The position numbers and the translations under genes were made by a program. From contig CAXIPT010000012.1 in assembly GCA_964030475.1 (NCBI GenBank), positions 482,123-546,122 on the forward strand: a DNA stretch of 64,000 nucleotides, written 5' to 3'. Shown here in pieces: positions 22,811-34,728 of this stretch; position 1 is the stretch's first letter; each line of letters begins with the position of its first letter. Origin of the DNA: Tethya wilhelma (taxonomy: Eukaryota; Porifera; Demospongiae; Tethyida; Tethyidae). The notes below the pieces were generated by a model. It did no database searches, was not told where the DNA came from, and saw only the letters and a list, made by a program, of their open reading frames with translations.

Positions 22811-24083
22811 GACTGGAAGGAAGTGTGGCTTCGTGATTGTTTCTGGCATATTCTGTTTGCGTTCATTCTCCTTATTGTGATGGTCATATGGAGACCAAGT
22901 TCGAACAGGAGCAGGTGGGTGTATTACAAACTGAGTTTTGTATTTTACGATCTATTAATACATTGTAGAATTTTATCATATGTACTGTTATACGTATAGT
23001 GGAAATAGGCCAACTGCTCCGATCCATTGACACACACTAGATACACATGTCCATGCATGCAAAACATGTACTCAATTTAATGACTTTACTCTTTACATTG
23101 CCATTGGCACATATACATGCACCAAATGTTTGGTACTCATTACTAAAATTTTCATTGTAAGTTAGTTGCCCTTCCTTCCTCCTCTCAATTCTAAACAATG
23201 CACACTTCTAATGGGCACAAGTACAAAAAACATTGGAAATGTAATAAGACACAGGAATGGCTAAATTGTAAAAAGAACGCAAACAAGATGGAATGGCTGT
23301 TAGAGTGTGTGCAGAATTCTTCCTGTATGGGCTGCATTTAACAATCTCCTTATTGCCTGAGTCTCTCATTTTACCCACAGGAAGAATTCCTTACACACTC
23401 TAACAGCCATTCCATCTTGTTTGCATTCTTTTTACGATTTAGCCATTCCTGTGTCTCATTACATTTCCAATGTTTTTTTTTACTTGTTTGTTCTCATTTT
23501 TCCATAATTTTACAAATTACATTTGTGTTGGTGTGTGTAGTTAGTAGTCTGGCAAGCCAGACTCACTGAGCCAGCGGCGGGCTGCTCAGTGAACTTGCAG
23601 TTGTGTAGCCTGCTTGATACTGAAGTGAAACACACATCTCAATCATTTGGAGGCAGGAGCTGTATCATAAGATTTACTTGCCTTTCTATATGTTATGATA
23701 ATCAAAGTCCTGATTCATCTCTTAAGAAGAGCAACCAGGTATCACAAAATAGTTCCAGGCAACTTCAGTGCATTTATAACACACACTTTTATGTGTGGAA
23801 AGGGTCATCAATTCGAATTTTCTAGAAGCTAATCAATTATGCATGAGTGTAGAAATTAATGGCGGCCATATGTAGGAGGCGCTTTTCGCCTTGTATCTAG
23901 CTACTCAATGAGAGGCGCTAAAAACCGATGGCAAAAGCGACTGTCCCGGAAGAAACCAAGCTAATTCGTTCAAGAATCAGCTTCTAAAAGTGAATAGTCT
24001 CTGAGAAAACTCGAGCCAAGATAGAAGAAGAAGAAGAAGAAGAAGAAGAAGAAGAAGAAGAAGAAGAAGAAGAAGAAGAAGAA

Positions 24084-24115
<32 letters not shown>

Positions 24116-27100
24116 AGAAGAAATAGAAGAAGAAGAAGAAGAAGAAGAAGAAGAAGAAGAAGAAGAAGAAGAAGAAGAAGAAGAAGAAGAAGAAGAAGAA
24201 GAAGAAGAAGAAGAAGAAGAAGAAGAAGAAGAAGAAGAAGAAGAAGAAGAAGAAGAAGAAGAAGAAGAAGAAGAAGAAGAAGAAGAAGAAGAAGAAGAAG
24301 AAGAAGAAGAAGAAGAAGAAGAAGAAGAAGAAGAAGAAGAAGAAGAAGAAGAAGAAGAAGAAGAAGAAGAAGAAGAAGAAGAAGAAGAAGAAGAAGAAGA
24401 AGAAGAAGAAGAAGAAGAAGAAGAAGAAGAAGAAGAAGAAGAAGAAGAAGAAGAAGAAGAAGAAGAAGAAGAAGAAGAAGAAGAAGAAGAAGAAGAAGAA
24501 GAAGAAGAAGAAGAAGAAGAAGAAGAAGAAGAAGAAGAAGAAGAAGAAGAAGAAGAAGAAGAAGAAGAAGAAGAAGAAGAAGAAGAAGAAGAAGAAGAAG
24601 AAGAAGAAGAAGAAGAAGAAGAAGAAGAAGAAGAAGAAGAAGAAGAAGAAGAAGAAGAAGAAGAAGAAGAAGAAGAAGAAGAAGAAGAAGAAGAAGAAGA
24701 AGAAGAAGAAGAAGAAGAAGAAGAAGAAGAAGAAGAAGAAGAAGAAGAAGAAGAAGAAGAAGAAGAAGAAGAAGAAGAAGAAGAAGAAGAAGAAGAAGAA
24801 GAAGAAGAAGAAGAAGAAGAAGAAGAAGAAGAAGAAGAAGAAGAAGAAGAAGAAGAAGAAGAAGAAGAAGAAGAAGAAGAAGAAGAAGAAGAAGAAGAAG
24901 AAGAAGAAGAAGAAGAAGAAGAAGAAGAAGAAGAAGAAGAAGAAGAAGAAGAAGAAGAAGAAGAAGAAGAAGAAGAAGAAGAAGAAGAAGAAGAAGAAGA
25001 AGAAGAAGAAGAAGAAGAAGAAGAAGAAGAAGAAGAAGAAGAAGAAGAAGAAGAAGAAGAAGAAGAAGAAGAAGAAGAAGAAGAAGAAGAAGAAGAAGAA
25101 GAAGAAGAAGAAGAAGAAGAAGAAGAAGAAGAAGAAGAAGAAGAAGAAGAAGAAGAAGAAGAAGAAGAAGAAGAAGAAGAAGAAGAAGAAGAAGAATAAG
25201 AAGAAGATGGAGAAATTTGGAGGTTTGGCATGTTTGTGTTTGTTACTTTAGCGATGGTTTTAGGCCATGTTTTTGGGCTCATTAGAAAGAGAAAGAGCTA
25301 AATAGTAGCTTAAGAAGCCTTTTAGTGCTAAGCGCTTAGTTTTTGCAGAGTTATTCGCGTGAATATTTGTATTGCGCTAATGGGCCATCCGTGTCATTCC
25401 TGTGTACCCAGTACTACCGTACTGGGAATAATCAGCTCAAAGATTAGATGCTGAAAAGTCTCATTTTGAAAACAATATTTTTGTTGGATGCATGTGTAGT
25501 TTTATAATTTTTTTACGAAAAGTATCTCACTTTGATGATTGGAACTGCTGTTCTTGAGATATACAGCACTTGAACAAACACACACTCTGACAAATATATA
25601 GGCAATGAGTACCATAAACCTTGGTGCATGTATGCTTTAAAGGTTAGTATTGTCACCAGATTCATGCACAAAAAAACTAATGCGTAATCTAGTTTCTTTT
25701 GTAGTCAAATTTATATGCAACACTTAATAATTTACAGGTTTGCTTACTCTCTGGTAAATGATGAAGATAATGAAGAACCAGAACAAGGAGAAAATAAAAA
25801 CTTTGGTATGTGCAAGGTATGCATGTTTAGCAAGAACACAGTCCAAAGTGCCATGGTACAGTGTTGTAAACCATAATTTTGGCAACAAGAACACTGTTCA
25901 GTAATAGCTATGCCTCATTTGGAGGCTTTCTCCCCACAAATATTTATTTACAGTATGCACACATTGAGCGGAAATCCAGAGTAAACAAGTGGAAGTCTGT
26001 GGTAAACCGTGGTATTTCACAAGCGGAATTCCGCTGTTTACCATCCATTGCCACCTTTGACCTGCGATAAACCACGATGAAAACTTGCCAAAAGTTGCTT
26101 TACACCTTCGAAAAGAGCAAAGTCATGGCTACTAACAGCTTACGTAAAGTGCATGAGCTTCAAGCTATGCTCAGCTAGCTGACACAGCAAATGGGTGGAG
26201 TCAATTTTAGCCTCATGGTAGGCTAGTTGAGTGTTTGTAAGTACAGTTCAGCAAGCTGCTTTTCTTTGTCAAAGACTCCATCTTTGGATTACATTAAGCT
26301 TTTTCAAGCGTGTAATATTATGTAAAAAAATAAGCACTGCAATTGCAGTATATCTAGCAAAAATAATTTCTGTATGTCTATAGATCGACAAATGTAGCAT
26401 GTAATGCCACATATGGCTTTTCTTGTATCACCAAGAAAGCTGTAAAATAACTAATGTGATTTTCTCGCTAGAACTGGCTGGCAACAACGAAAAAAAAGGT
26501 TCCATTTCCACCAGGGTACTTGTATCAACCAGTGTTTTATCATAGTCTAACATGTCGCTGTCTAGACCCTCTTCATAACCTATATACTCCATAGTTCAAA
26601 GGGAAAAATAGCATTTATAATTTGATAGTGCTCCTGCGGGACAACAAAGTTTGTATTTTGCTCAATACGATTAGCAATTGTTTTGCCTTGTACAATTACC
26701 CCCTGCAACTTACTTGTGTGATTAGTCCATAATTACTCTTCAAATTAAATGATGTGATTTGATTCAAATCAGTATTATTTGTGGGGAGGGAGCCTGGAAA
26801 GGAGGCTACTTCTCTGAATGGTGTTGTCAGATGTATTGTTTACTTCTCTTTACTTGTAGAAACACTAAAAATGCGCTCTGTAGGAAAGCAAGGGTCAGTG
26901 TCAGAACCTCCTCCCGTCAGCTCATCACAAGTTGTAAGTAATGTTAATTTTTGCATGACAAAAATATTCTTTTTTCCATGCTAGCTCCATCCCTTTTTTC
27001 ACTATTTTTTTACAGAAATAGATTTCATAACTTACAAGTAAAAATTGTCTTTGGAATTAAATTTGAGTAAGAAAGAGCTTTACATTGTTTCCTGAATATA

Positions 27101-27935
27101 CCTTAATTAATGAATCTAAGAAAAGATCGGGCATTGTAAAACTGTATTTTATAAGGTTCCAAGGATTTTTGTTTCATTTCCATTTTTTGGTGACGCTTTT
27201 GATGAGTGGCCTACCATTATTACTCACTGGCATCCAAGCCAACTGATAACATTTACTAACTTAAATTGAGGGTTGTATTAATTGCTGTGATGTTTTCATT
27301 GAACATTTACTTCTGAGTGTGTATCTATACCTTGCATTACTATCAATAGTCTTTTTCTTACTATTTAGGAAGATGATTTACGATGGGTTGAGGAGAATTT
27401 GCCTACAACTGCCTTGGACAAGTGAGTGGTTGTGTATTCTATATATTTTGGGGTAAGCCTGAGCAGGTACCACAGTAGCACTGCAAATACTAAAGTTTCT
27501 GTTTGCCACTGGACATCACTTTATTATTTGTACAAGGTATTGCTGATTGCATGTGCAATCGTAGCAAATTTGGTTCTATTGAACCATTCAAGGCAAGAGA
27601 ACATATAGCTTGAGAAAAGCCTGATTATAGCTGCTTTTCTAGGCGTAGAAGCTTGCAGTGGTGCCTTAGAGACTCTTATACTGAGAGAAATGCTTGTCTT
27701 CCCTAACATTTGAAGACTTGGAAGGTATTAAGCAAGTAAACATGGAGAGACTGCTTTTGCTAGAGATGCTGGTCTGTGCCAGAGCTACATATACTTTGCT
27801 CTTTAAGTTTCGCTATCAGACATAATTACTCAATCCTATTTGCACAAAATGCAATGTACTTCGAACATTCTACATGCAAATGTGCTAGGCTTTCCCCACA
27901 GTAATTCCTTGTATCAAATAAACTACTTCGGTGTG

Positions 27936-27969
<34 letters not shown>

Positions 27970-28051
27970 TTTTATTAGGGCATTGCCACTACTGCTTGAC
28001 TCAGATGAAGAAGTAATGACTACTAAGTTTGAGATTTCAAAAATGAATTAA
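22811..28051 (+). CDS. TMEM87: TMEM87 family protein, last five exons
   Basis: Exons: 22811-22914, 25738-25805, 26860-26933, 27369-27421, 27979-28051. Borders are GT-AG and phases join into 123 aa plus stop. Exon 1 encodes the last TM segment with WRPSSNRSR, matching WRPSANNQR of animal TMEM87A/B. The rest is the cytosolic tail with the family marks RFAYS, ETLKMRS, EDDLRWVEENLP and ALPLLLDSDEE. TMEM87 proteins are Golgi/plasma-membrane seven-TM proteins with an N-terminal GOLD-like domain, linked to retrograde transport and to mechanosensitive or cation conduction (established for the mammalian family). The GOLD domain and TM1-TM6 are not in the window. Intron 1 is 2.8 kb and contains a family-2 MITE and a giant GAA tract; the last intron ends in a 20-plus T run. 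Family assignment rests on several conserved tail blocks. Confidence 0.9.
23231..23472. mobile_element. Family-2 hairpin MITE, near-perfect copy
   Basis: Long inverted arms from CATTGGAAATGTAATAAGAC to its complement at 23472. Internal arms share CAAGATGGAATGGCTGTTAG and its complement. About 240 bp, no ORF. It lies in TMEM87 intron 1. Confidence 0.85.
23793..25429 (+). mobile_element. Family-3 hairpin-ended element, GAA-expanded copy
   Basis: Left end GTGTGGAAAGGGTCATCAA, shared with 53328. The right part (TTGTATTGCGCTAATGGGCC) is shared with 43700, 51990 and, inverted, 46930. It ends in a perfect hairpin with stem CCCAGTAC / GTACTGGG and loop TACC (25407-25426). Other copies carry only a few GAA units at the matching place. 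In TMEM87 intron 1. Confidence 0.8.
24024..25206. repeat. GAA microsatellite, about 394 units, almost pure
   Basis: About 1.18 kb of GAA with interruptions only near the left (GAG at about 24107, TAG at about 24124) and right (TAA at about 25197) ends. The complementary poly-Ser frame is an artefact. GAA/TTC tracts of this size can form triplex DNA (established for the FXN repeat). Confidence 0.98.
27938..27978 (+). promoter_or_regulatory. TA run and T run forming the polypyrimidine tract of the last TMEM87 intron
   Basis: An (AT)n stretch followed by more than 20 T, then ATTAG before exon 5. Confidence 0.7.
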
Positions 28052-28245
28052 ATGCAAAATTAATGTGTAGAGTGCATTTATGTAAACCTATAACCAGGTA
28101 CATTTGATTATTAGATCAACAAGGCTGAGCATTTTCGTTAAACTTTGTGATAATTTCAACTGAAAATAATAATATTTAGCTAATTACCTGATAAGTATTG
28201 CGATTCCTGGATATAAATATTTCAATCATACTTGTACATTGACCN
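28052..28245. other. TMEM87 downstream region
   Basis: AT-rich; no canonical AATAAA seen close to the stop. One N at 28245. Confidence 0.4.
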
Positions 28246-28437
28246 AAATCGTAAAAAGAACGTAAACAAGATGGAATGGCTGTTAGAGTATGCAGAATTC
28301 TTCCTGTTTGGGCTGCATTTAACAATCTTTTTATTGAGTCTCTCATTTTGCCCACAGGAAGAATTCCCTACAGCCATTCCATCTTGTTTGCATTCTTTTT
28401 ACGATTTAACCATTCCTATGTCTCATTACATATCCAA
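28246..28437. mobile_element. Family-2 hairpin MITE, shortened copy
   Basis: Arms AAATCGTAAAAAGAACG and the complement of CATTCTTTTTACGATTTAA. Ns at 28245 and 28483 flank it, suggesting uncertain assembly around the hairpin. Confidence 0.8.
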
Positions 28438-28837
28438 TTTTTTTTTACTTGTTTGTTCTCATTTTTCCATATTTCTACAAATNGTTCATTGTGTTAACAA
28501 ATTTTCGTCAAAAATTGAGACCAGATTTGGTCACGTGACCAGTGAACTTTGTGATTGAACTTTGAACTTGCTGTGGAATGCAATTATTGTTGGCCAAATA
28601 CACTGTCATATACTTGCCTTATAACTAATGGAATTCTGATCATACAGCACATCTTTCAGATGCTAGTAAGATCTTTAATTATACATGTATGTGACCACGT
28701 GCTTCTACAGAAATCCATAGACTAAATATAATATACTGCATGCATACCTGCAACAGATATTTTAGCCTTCAAAGACTGCAAAGAATAAGTACATGTGCAG
28801 TATTGTGAAAAAGATTAATAATAAAAACAAATAATTA

Positions 28838-29228
28838 GGCCACACCAAATTGATTTCATGTTTCTCGGATTGTCTACAGAAACTTACTGACCCGGCCGGC
28901 CGGCAAAAAAATAAAAATAAAATTAATAACCATTAATAATTTGATTGTATTTCAGTGCACATGCGCGTGGATTCACGAGTGCACTGCGATGATTTTGTCT
29001 CAAAAACGCTATTTAGCTGGTTAGCTGCATTTCAACTGCTTGTTTGGCAGTAGCTATGATCTCCAAACTATTTTTAAAAGGAAAAATGGCTAAACTGATT
29101 CACGAATCAAGAGCTGGAGCGAAGTAAGTATAGCCACACCCATCATGAATATAATTTACATTTTTTTTCATTTTGCCAAAATTGTGACCCGCCGGATCCG
29201 AGAAACAGGAAATCAATTTGGTGTGGCC
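28838..29228. mobile_element. PIF/Harbinger-like MITE, 391 bp
   Basis: TIR GGCCACACCAAATTGATTTC at the left with its near-exact complement at the right (about 34 bp each), flanked by TTA at 28835-28837 and 29229-29231. A 3-bp TTA target and a GG start are typical of PIF/Harbinger. No ORF. Confidence 0.8.
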
Positions 29229-29569
29229 TTATTAACAACAACAAAAAATGTGCCAATTACACAACTGTTTATATTATATAGTTATTCACCGTGACTGGTA
29301 TAATTATCAGTCATATGGAAAAGTAGAGGACATTTGGCACCTTACAGGTTTAAATTCCTCTATTTTAACCAAAAAACAGGGCATTTTTGGTACATTATTG
29401 GCCATAACTACCTTTGGCCTAACAGTTGCAAAAATAATTCTTAGGTACTTATTCTCTAATCTTTCTGCTTCACTTTGATACCAATATTAGCATTGTGCAC
29501 TAAGCAGAAGCCTTGTCACTTTTGACCTCAAAAAAGTTATGCGTAGTGTATTTGGTATGGGCCATGCGT

Positions 29570-29986
29570 GTAGGCTTAGGGGGATTATGCTGGCACTATA
29601 ACTGGAATAATAGGCATATCCTGGAATCAAGAATAATTTGAGAATAATATAGGTCAATATTCAGCACTATTGACCCTTAACCCTGTCAAACATGGTTAGG
29701 TAGTGTATAATATCTATGGTCAAACCACATGATAGACTGTAATTTTCTGTAGTTTTTGCATAACTATCTTGAAGAATTCCTCATGCTACACTTCTAAATC
29801 CAAGTTCTAAAGTTAGGGTGTGATTGTTTAAATTAAATGCTTGAACTTTGTTGTACAGAAATTTGCCAAACACGAGCATATATTTTGAGAATAATAGGTG
29901 AAATTTGAAAGAATAATGGGTGAATTTAGATGGAAGTGCAGAATAGAATAATAGGTAAATTTGAAGCATAATCCCCCTAAGCCTAC
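29570..29986. mobile_element. TIR element with 6-bp flanking repeat ATGCGT
   Basis: TIR GTAGGCTTAGGGGGATTATG at 29570 with its complement ending at 29986. ATGCGT at 29564-29569 and 29987-29992. AT-rich interior with AATAATAGG motifs. Superfamily not assigned. Confidence 0.75.
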
Positions 29987-32581
29987 ATGCGTGTGAATTA
30001 TGACTACAATCAACCATTACTCTGTTTGTATCTTAAGCTTTCCAAAATAATTCCTAGCAACAGAAGGTTCAAACTATATACTTCTGTTTGGTACAATTAA
30101 GTTTCATAACAAAATTCAAGGTAGAAGTCTCGTCATTTTTTAGAAGTTTAGTAGGAGTTTTGTGTCTATTCTCTGTGGTGTGAACAACAAAATTGTACAG
30201 CAGGATTAGAGTGTTAGAGAAGTGTGAATCAGTGTAAAGTGAGAGCTACTAAATTTCTTTGGATTAACACCAGTGATCTCAAAGGCTTTCTCAATTATCA
30301 GCTACTACTAGAGATGTCCTTTTTCAGCCAAAACTTTTCCATATGGTGGGAAATATGCAGGGTGTGTATAAACCGTGAGACTCATGCACAAGTCATGCAC
30401 AAACCTGTTGTGTCAGATAAAAGTGCAGGTGGTTCTGCCAGAGTGAGCCCACCAACCGGGCGTATGGAATTGATGGAAACGGAAATGAGAAACGGAACTG
30501 GAAAAAGGAAACGGAACTGGAAAGGGTCGTCAACATGCCACGTGTTGTAATGTATAGACATGCGCAGTAGTTACCTCGTGGTGTGGAGATTGGACCGAGA
30601 AAAATGGAGCCTGAAGTGAGTCCTGGCTAAATCTCTTTCAATCCTTAGATTATGTTTGTCTTTGTTCAGTAACTTGATGCAAAAAGTATTTTTTAAAAAT
30701 TTTTTTCAGGTACCTGATGTTATTGTGGTGTCAGACTCTGATAGTGGAAGTGGCAGCGATCAGTCAGATCGCCAGCGTACCGGATGTCCATATGCAGCAA
30801 TACAAATTTATTTGAAACGAACGTGACACGGACGTGCACATTGTCCGTATACTATAAAACTATTTTGCTTCCTATTTTCTTCAACAGAGTAGAATATTAG
30901 TTCGCTATCCACTAGATATAGTCTTATCTTGCTCCTGTATCCATTGCTACAAGCGCCATCTCCCCAGCTTCTGTAAAAGTGGAGTTTGGATTGGTCCCTG
31001 TACCTGCAGGGCCTCACTTTATCTGTGGGCCATTTGCAGAGGGAGGTTAGCTTGGGTCTGAAACAGGTATCAACTTAAAGTACCATATTTAAGTAATAAG
31101 TTTGTGCAAAAACATTCTGTGTCCTCCATCTAGTATTCAGAAAATTCAATCATGAACATCAGTAAATATTGCATTGCAATTTGGTGGCTTGTGCAGGTCT
31201 TGAGCTTGCATTCTTCTCAGAGGCTATTCATAGATCTATAGAAACAAAATATGAGAGGTTATTTCCAACNATTTGAAGCATAATCCCCCTAAGCCTACAT
31301 GCGTGTGAATTATGACTACAATCAACCATTACTCTGTTTGTATCTTAAGCTTTCCAAAATAATTCCTAGCAACAGAAGGTTCAAACTATATACTTCTGTT
31401 TGGTACAATTAAGTTTCATAACAAAATTCAAGGTAGAAGTCTCGTCATTTTTTAGAAGTTTAGTAGGAGTTTTGTGTCTATTCTCTGTGGTGTGAACAAC
31501 AAAATTGTACAGCAGGATTAGAGTGTTAGAGAAGTGTGAATCAGTGTAAAGTGAGAGCTACTAAATTTCTTTGGATTAACACCAGTGATCTCAAAGGCTT
31601 TCTCAATTATCAGCTACTACTAGAGATGTCCTTTTTCAGCCAAAACTTTTCCATATGGTGGGAAATATGCAGGGTGTGTATAAACCGTGAGACTCATGCA
31701 CAAGTCATGCACAAACCTGTTGTGTCAGATAAAAGTGCAGGTGGTTCTGCCAGAGTGAGCCCACCAACCGGGCGTATGGAATTGATGGAAACGGAAATGA
31801 GAAACGGAACTGGAAAAAGGAAACGGAACTGGAAAGGGTCGTCAACATGCCACGTGTTGTAATGTATAGACATGCGCAGTAGTTACCTCGTGGTGTGGAG
31901 ATTGGACCGAGAAAAATGGAGCCTGAAGTGAGTCCTGGCTAAATCTCTTTCAATCCTTAGATTATGTTTGTCTTTGTTCAGTAACTTGATGCAAAAAGTA
32001 TTTTTTAAAAATTTTTTTCAGGTACCTGATGTTATTGTGGTGTCAGACTCTGATAGTGGAAGTGGCAGCGATCAGTCAGATCGCCAGCGTACCGGATGTC
32101 CATATGCAGCAATACAAATTTATTTGAAACGAACGTGACACGGACGTGCACATTGTCCGTATACTATAAAACTATTTTGCTTCCTATTTTCTTCAACAGA
32201 GTAGAATATTAGTTCGCTATCCACTAGATATAGTCTTATCTTGCTCCTGTATCCATTGCTACAAGCGCCATCTCCCCAGCTTCTGTAAAAGTGGAGTTTG
32301 GATTGGTCCCTGTACCTGCAGGGCCTCACTTTATCTGTGGGCCATTTGCAGAGGGAGGTTAGCTTGGGTCTGAAACAGGTATCAACTTAAAGTACCATAT
32401 TTAAGTAATAAGTTTGTGCAAAAACATTCTGTGTCCTCCATCTAGTATTCAGAAAATTCAATCATGAACATCAGTAAATATTGCATTGCAATTTGGTGGC
32501 TTGTGCAGGTCTTGAGCTTGCATTCTTCTCAGAGGCTATTCATAGATCTATAGAAACAAAATATGAGAGGTTATTTCCAAC
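29959..32581. repeat. Exact 1,311-bp tandem duplication joined by a single N
   Basis: 29959-31269 and 31271-32581 match at an offset of 1,312, with N at 31270. Exactness plus the N at the joint point to an assembly artefact. The duplicated part includes the 5' end of the small SIM gene and the left end of the transposon that splits it. Confidence 0.92.
30604..30760 (+). pseudogene. Duplicate 5' end of the small SIM-containing gene
   Basis: Same as 31916-32072: first exon (MEPE) and the start of exon 2 (DVIVVSDSDS), inside the exact tandem duplication. Probably not a separate gene. Confidence 0.6.
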
Positions 32582-33732
32582 TGACAGTGAGTGTTGGGCT
32601 TGCTAGAGTGACTTTAGTGACAATTTCTATCTAGAGCACTGTAGACACACCCACTTAGTGACACACCCACTGATCACCAAGCTACAACGTGGTTGTAAAC
32701 ACAGATCACAGCGTGACTAAAAGTAGGGCCATTTTCTGAGGACACTTGCATGCAAGTTAAAAAGTTGTTCAACAGTTAGAGGATGCCTTAGGCTATATTT
32801 TAATAGCAAAAATATCCCTGTACTATGTCCTATGCAGTCGCTACTAGCCAACAAAAGATGGGGTTTTAAACAGATCCTAGTTTGACTGATTAGTTAAACT
32901 GAAAGTAGGGCCATTTTCTGAGGGTACTTGCATGCAAGCCAAGAAGTTGTTTAGCAGTTAGAGGATACCCCAGGCTACATTTTGATATCAAAAATAGCCA
33001 TGTCCCATGCACTATGTGGTAGCTACGAGCCAACAAAAGACAGGGATGGAAAATTGCTTTACATGCTTGACACAGACAAACGCAGACAAAGAGCAAACAG
33101 AAATAATTTTGGGCTAAAAGACCAGCTATACTTACAGGCCTACCTAATGTCCATCCTAGAGCGCCATGCCTGGCGTCTGAAACGACCGTCTGTAAGTTGC
33201 AAGACTGGTCAAACCATAGCGCATCCTTTGTCTTCTTGCTTCAGCCATGACACTTCCGAATGACGTCATGTTTAAAATAAAATTCCGGAAGTTGGTACGC
33301 TGGCGATCTGACTGCGATAATGCAGCTGATGCATTGGTGGCTGATAATCTGACTAGTAGCCTGAGGTAAGGAAAACTAAGCGCTTAGTTGTATGAACGTA
33401 GAGCTAGTGTCTATAGTATATGTGTTGTTGAGTATAGCTATGTAGAGTTAGGTGTGTAAAATTATGTGAATACTGGTCATGCGAATAATTTTACTAGGGA
33501 AGCCAATCCTAGTGGCGTAGATGGTGAAAACGAGATCACAAGTGTCAAGAAGATTTTGAGCTCTCCTGTGAAGTAAGTATTGTGATCAGCAATGTGTAAG
33601 ATGGTATAATTGCTTGATTTTTATTTTTGTTTTAGGACACTTTCCCCCACTGTGGAAGTCGCTGACGATGATGATTTCTATCATGGAAACCCTTCGTTAC
33701 CAGTTTACTCACGTACTTCTAATCGGTTTTGA
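31916..33732 (+). pseudogene. Small acidic protein with a SUMO-interaction-like motif; exon 2 split by a transposon
   Basis: Exon 1 31916-31927 (MEPE), exon 2 32022-32072 continuing at 33319-33365, exon 3 33498-33572, exon 4 33636-33732. With the insert (32073-33318) ignored, all borders are GT-AG and phases join to 93 aa plus stop. The N-terminus carries DVIVVSDSDSGSGSD, a hydrophobic core followed by acidic/Ser residues as in SUMO-interaction motifs (motif knowledge; function inferred). The remainder is acidic and Ser-rich with ADDDDFYHG near the end, and no known domain. As it stands exon 2 reads into the transposon and stops about 20 codons later. Upstream lie an E-box CACGTG and ATGCGCAG. 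A family-1 element begins 20 bp after the stop, so a longer original 3' end is possible. I do not recognise the gene. Confidence 0.55.
32073..33314. mobile_element. 1,242-bp TIR transposon inserted in an exon
   Basis: Perfect TIR CAGTCAGATCGCCAGCGTAC plus one base, with its complement at 33294-33314. The 4-bp CGAT occurs at 32069-32072 and 33315-33318. The interior has two diverged direct repeats of about 150 bp (32720 and 32902, both with AGGGCCATTTTCTGAGG). A plus-strand frame at 32982-33263 is unrecognised. A partial TIR (CAGTCAGATTGCCAGTG) recurs at about 46855. Confidence 0.85.
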
Positions 33733-33751
33733 CACCCAGGAGCTAGTCACA

Positions 33752-34728
33752 ATCATACGTACGGTAGTACGTATAGTAGGAATGGGCCGACTGTCCCATT
33801 GACACAATACAAAATGTTCATGCTTGTAAACTTTCAGGGATAGAAAGCTAAGCCTTCAAATGCATTTAATAGCCTCCCCCAGACAGTTTGCTTACTGTAT
33901 TAACCAAGAAAACTGGCAGAAAGTTTCTGGAGCACTCTGGAGAGAGCGCTGGCGAGAAGCCACAACAGTGCAATTTTGTTCTCCCCTTCCTTCCTTCCTT
34001 CCTAACTGACTTACTTGAACGCGATTTCCAGACAAACAAAAGGCATTGAGCCAACTTTGACCATATAGTGGGACTTCATTTGATGCACAGTACGTCCTTT
34101 TCGACTCGTTTGCTGGCGAAAAGGCAGCAAACAAAATCTAGGCAGCTTTGAAACTCTCGATATAAAATACTGTACTTTTTATTTAGCCTTTTGATGTAGG
34201 TAAAGGTCGTCAATAGAACACGTGGTTGCATGCATATAATGCGCATGCGCATCAAATGCACATTTCTAGATCTGCTGTAGAAACTGACTAGTCTCTGCTG
34301 TATGATTTTTTCCATGCAATTGAGCACCTTAGTGTTTAAAAAAGTGAATGAACAAGTATAATAAAAATTTTATAAAAATGAGAAGTGTAGGAATGGGCAG
34401 TGCGGTAAAAAGCAATGAAACAAGGCAAGTCTCTGAATTTCGGCACATGACTACTTCATTTTTTGTACTCAACTCTCATACGCTACTGTGTACCTACACT
34501 CTACATGCTTGTTACTTTATCTAAATTAATCAAGTGATTGCTTGCATTGACTCATGAGCCAAATGGCTGATAATTATCATTGAATGATGGAATTCAAACT
34601 TGCAATTGACTCATGAAAATGAAGTAGTCATGTGCCGAAATTCAGAGACTTGCCTTGTTTCATTGCTTTTTACCGCACTGCCCATTCCTACACTTCTCAT
34701 TTTTATAAAATTTTTATTATACTTGTTA
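33752..34728 (+). mobile_element. Family-1 element, copy 3 (best complete copy)
   Basis: Terminal hairpin ATACGTAC-GGTA-GTACGTAT (33755-33774), GGCCGACTGTCCCATT, a 0.6-kb body with CACGTG and GCGCATGCGCA (about 34216-34255), then the large hairpin (34350-34728). No ORF. Confidence 0.85.

Noticed and set aside
23984..25282. 432-aa poly-Ser open frame on the minus strand
   Set aside because: It is the TTC reading of the GAA microsatellite, with no flanking coding signal.
30224..30550. 108-aa frame before the SIM gene (also at 31536)
   Set aside because: No motif, purine-repeat tail, and it overlaps the presumed promoter; the second instance is just the duplicated block.
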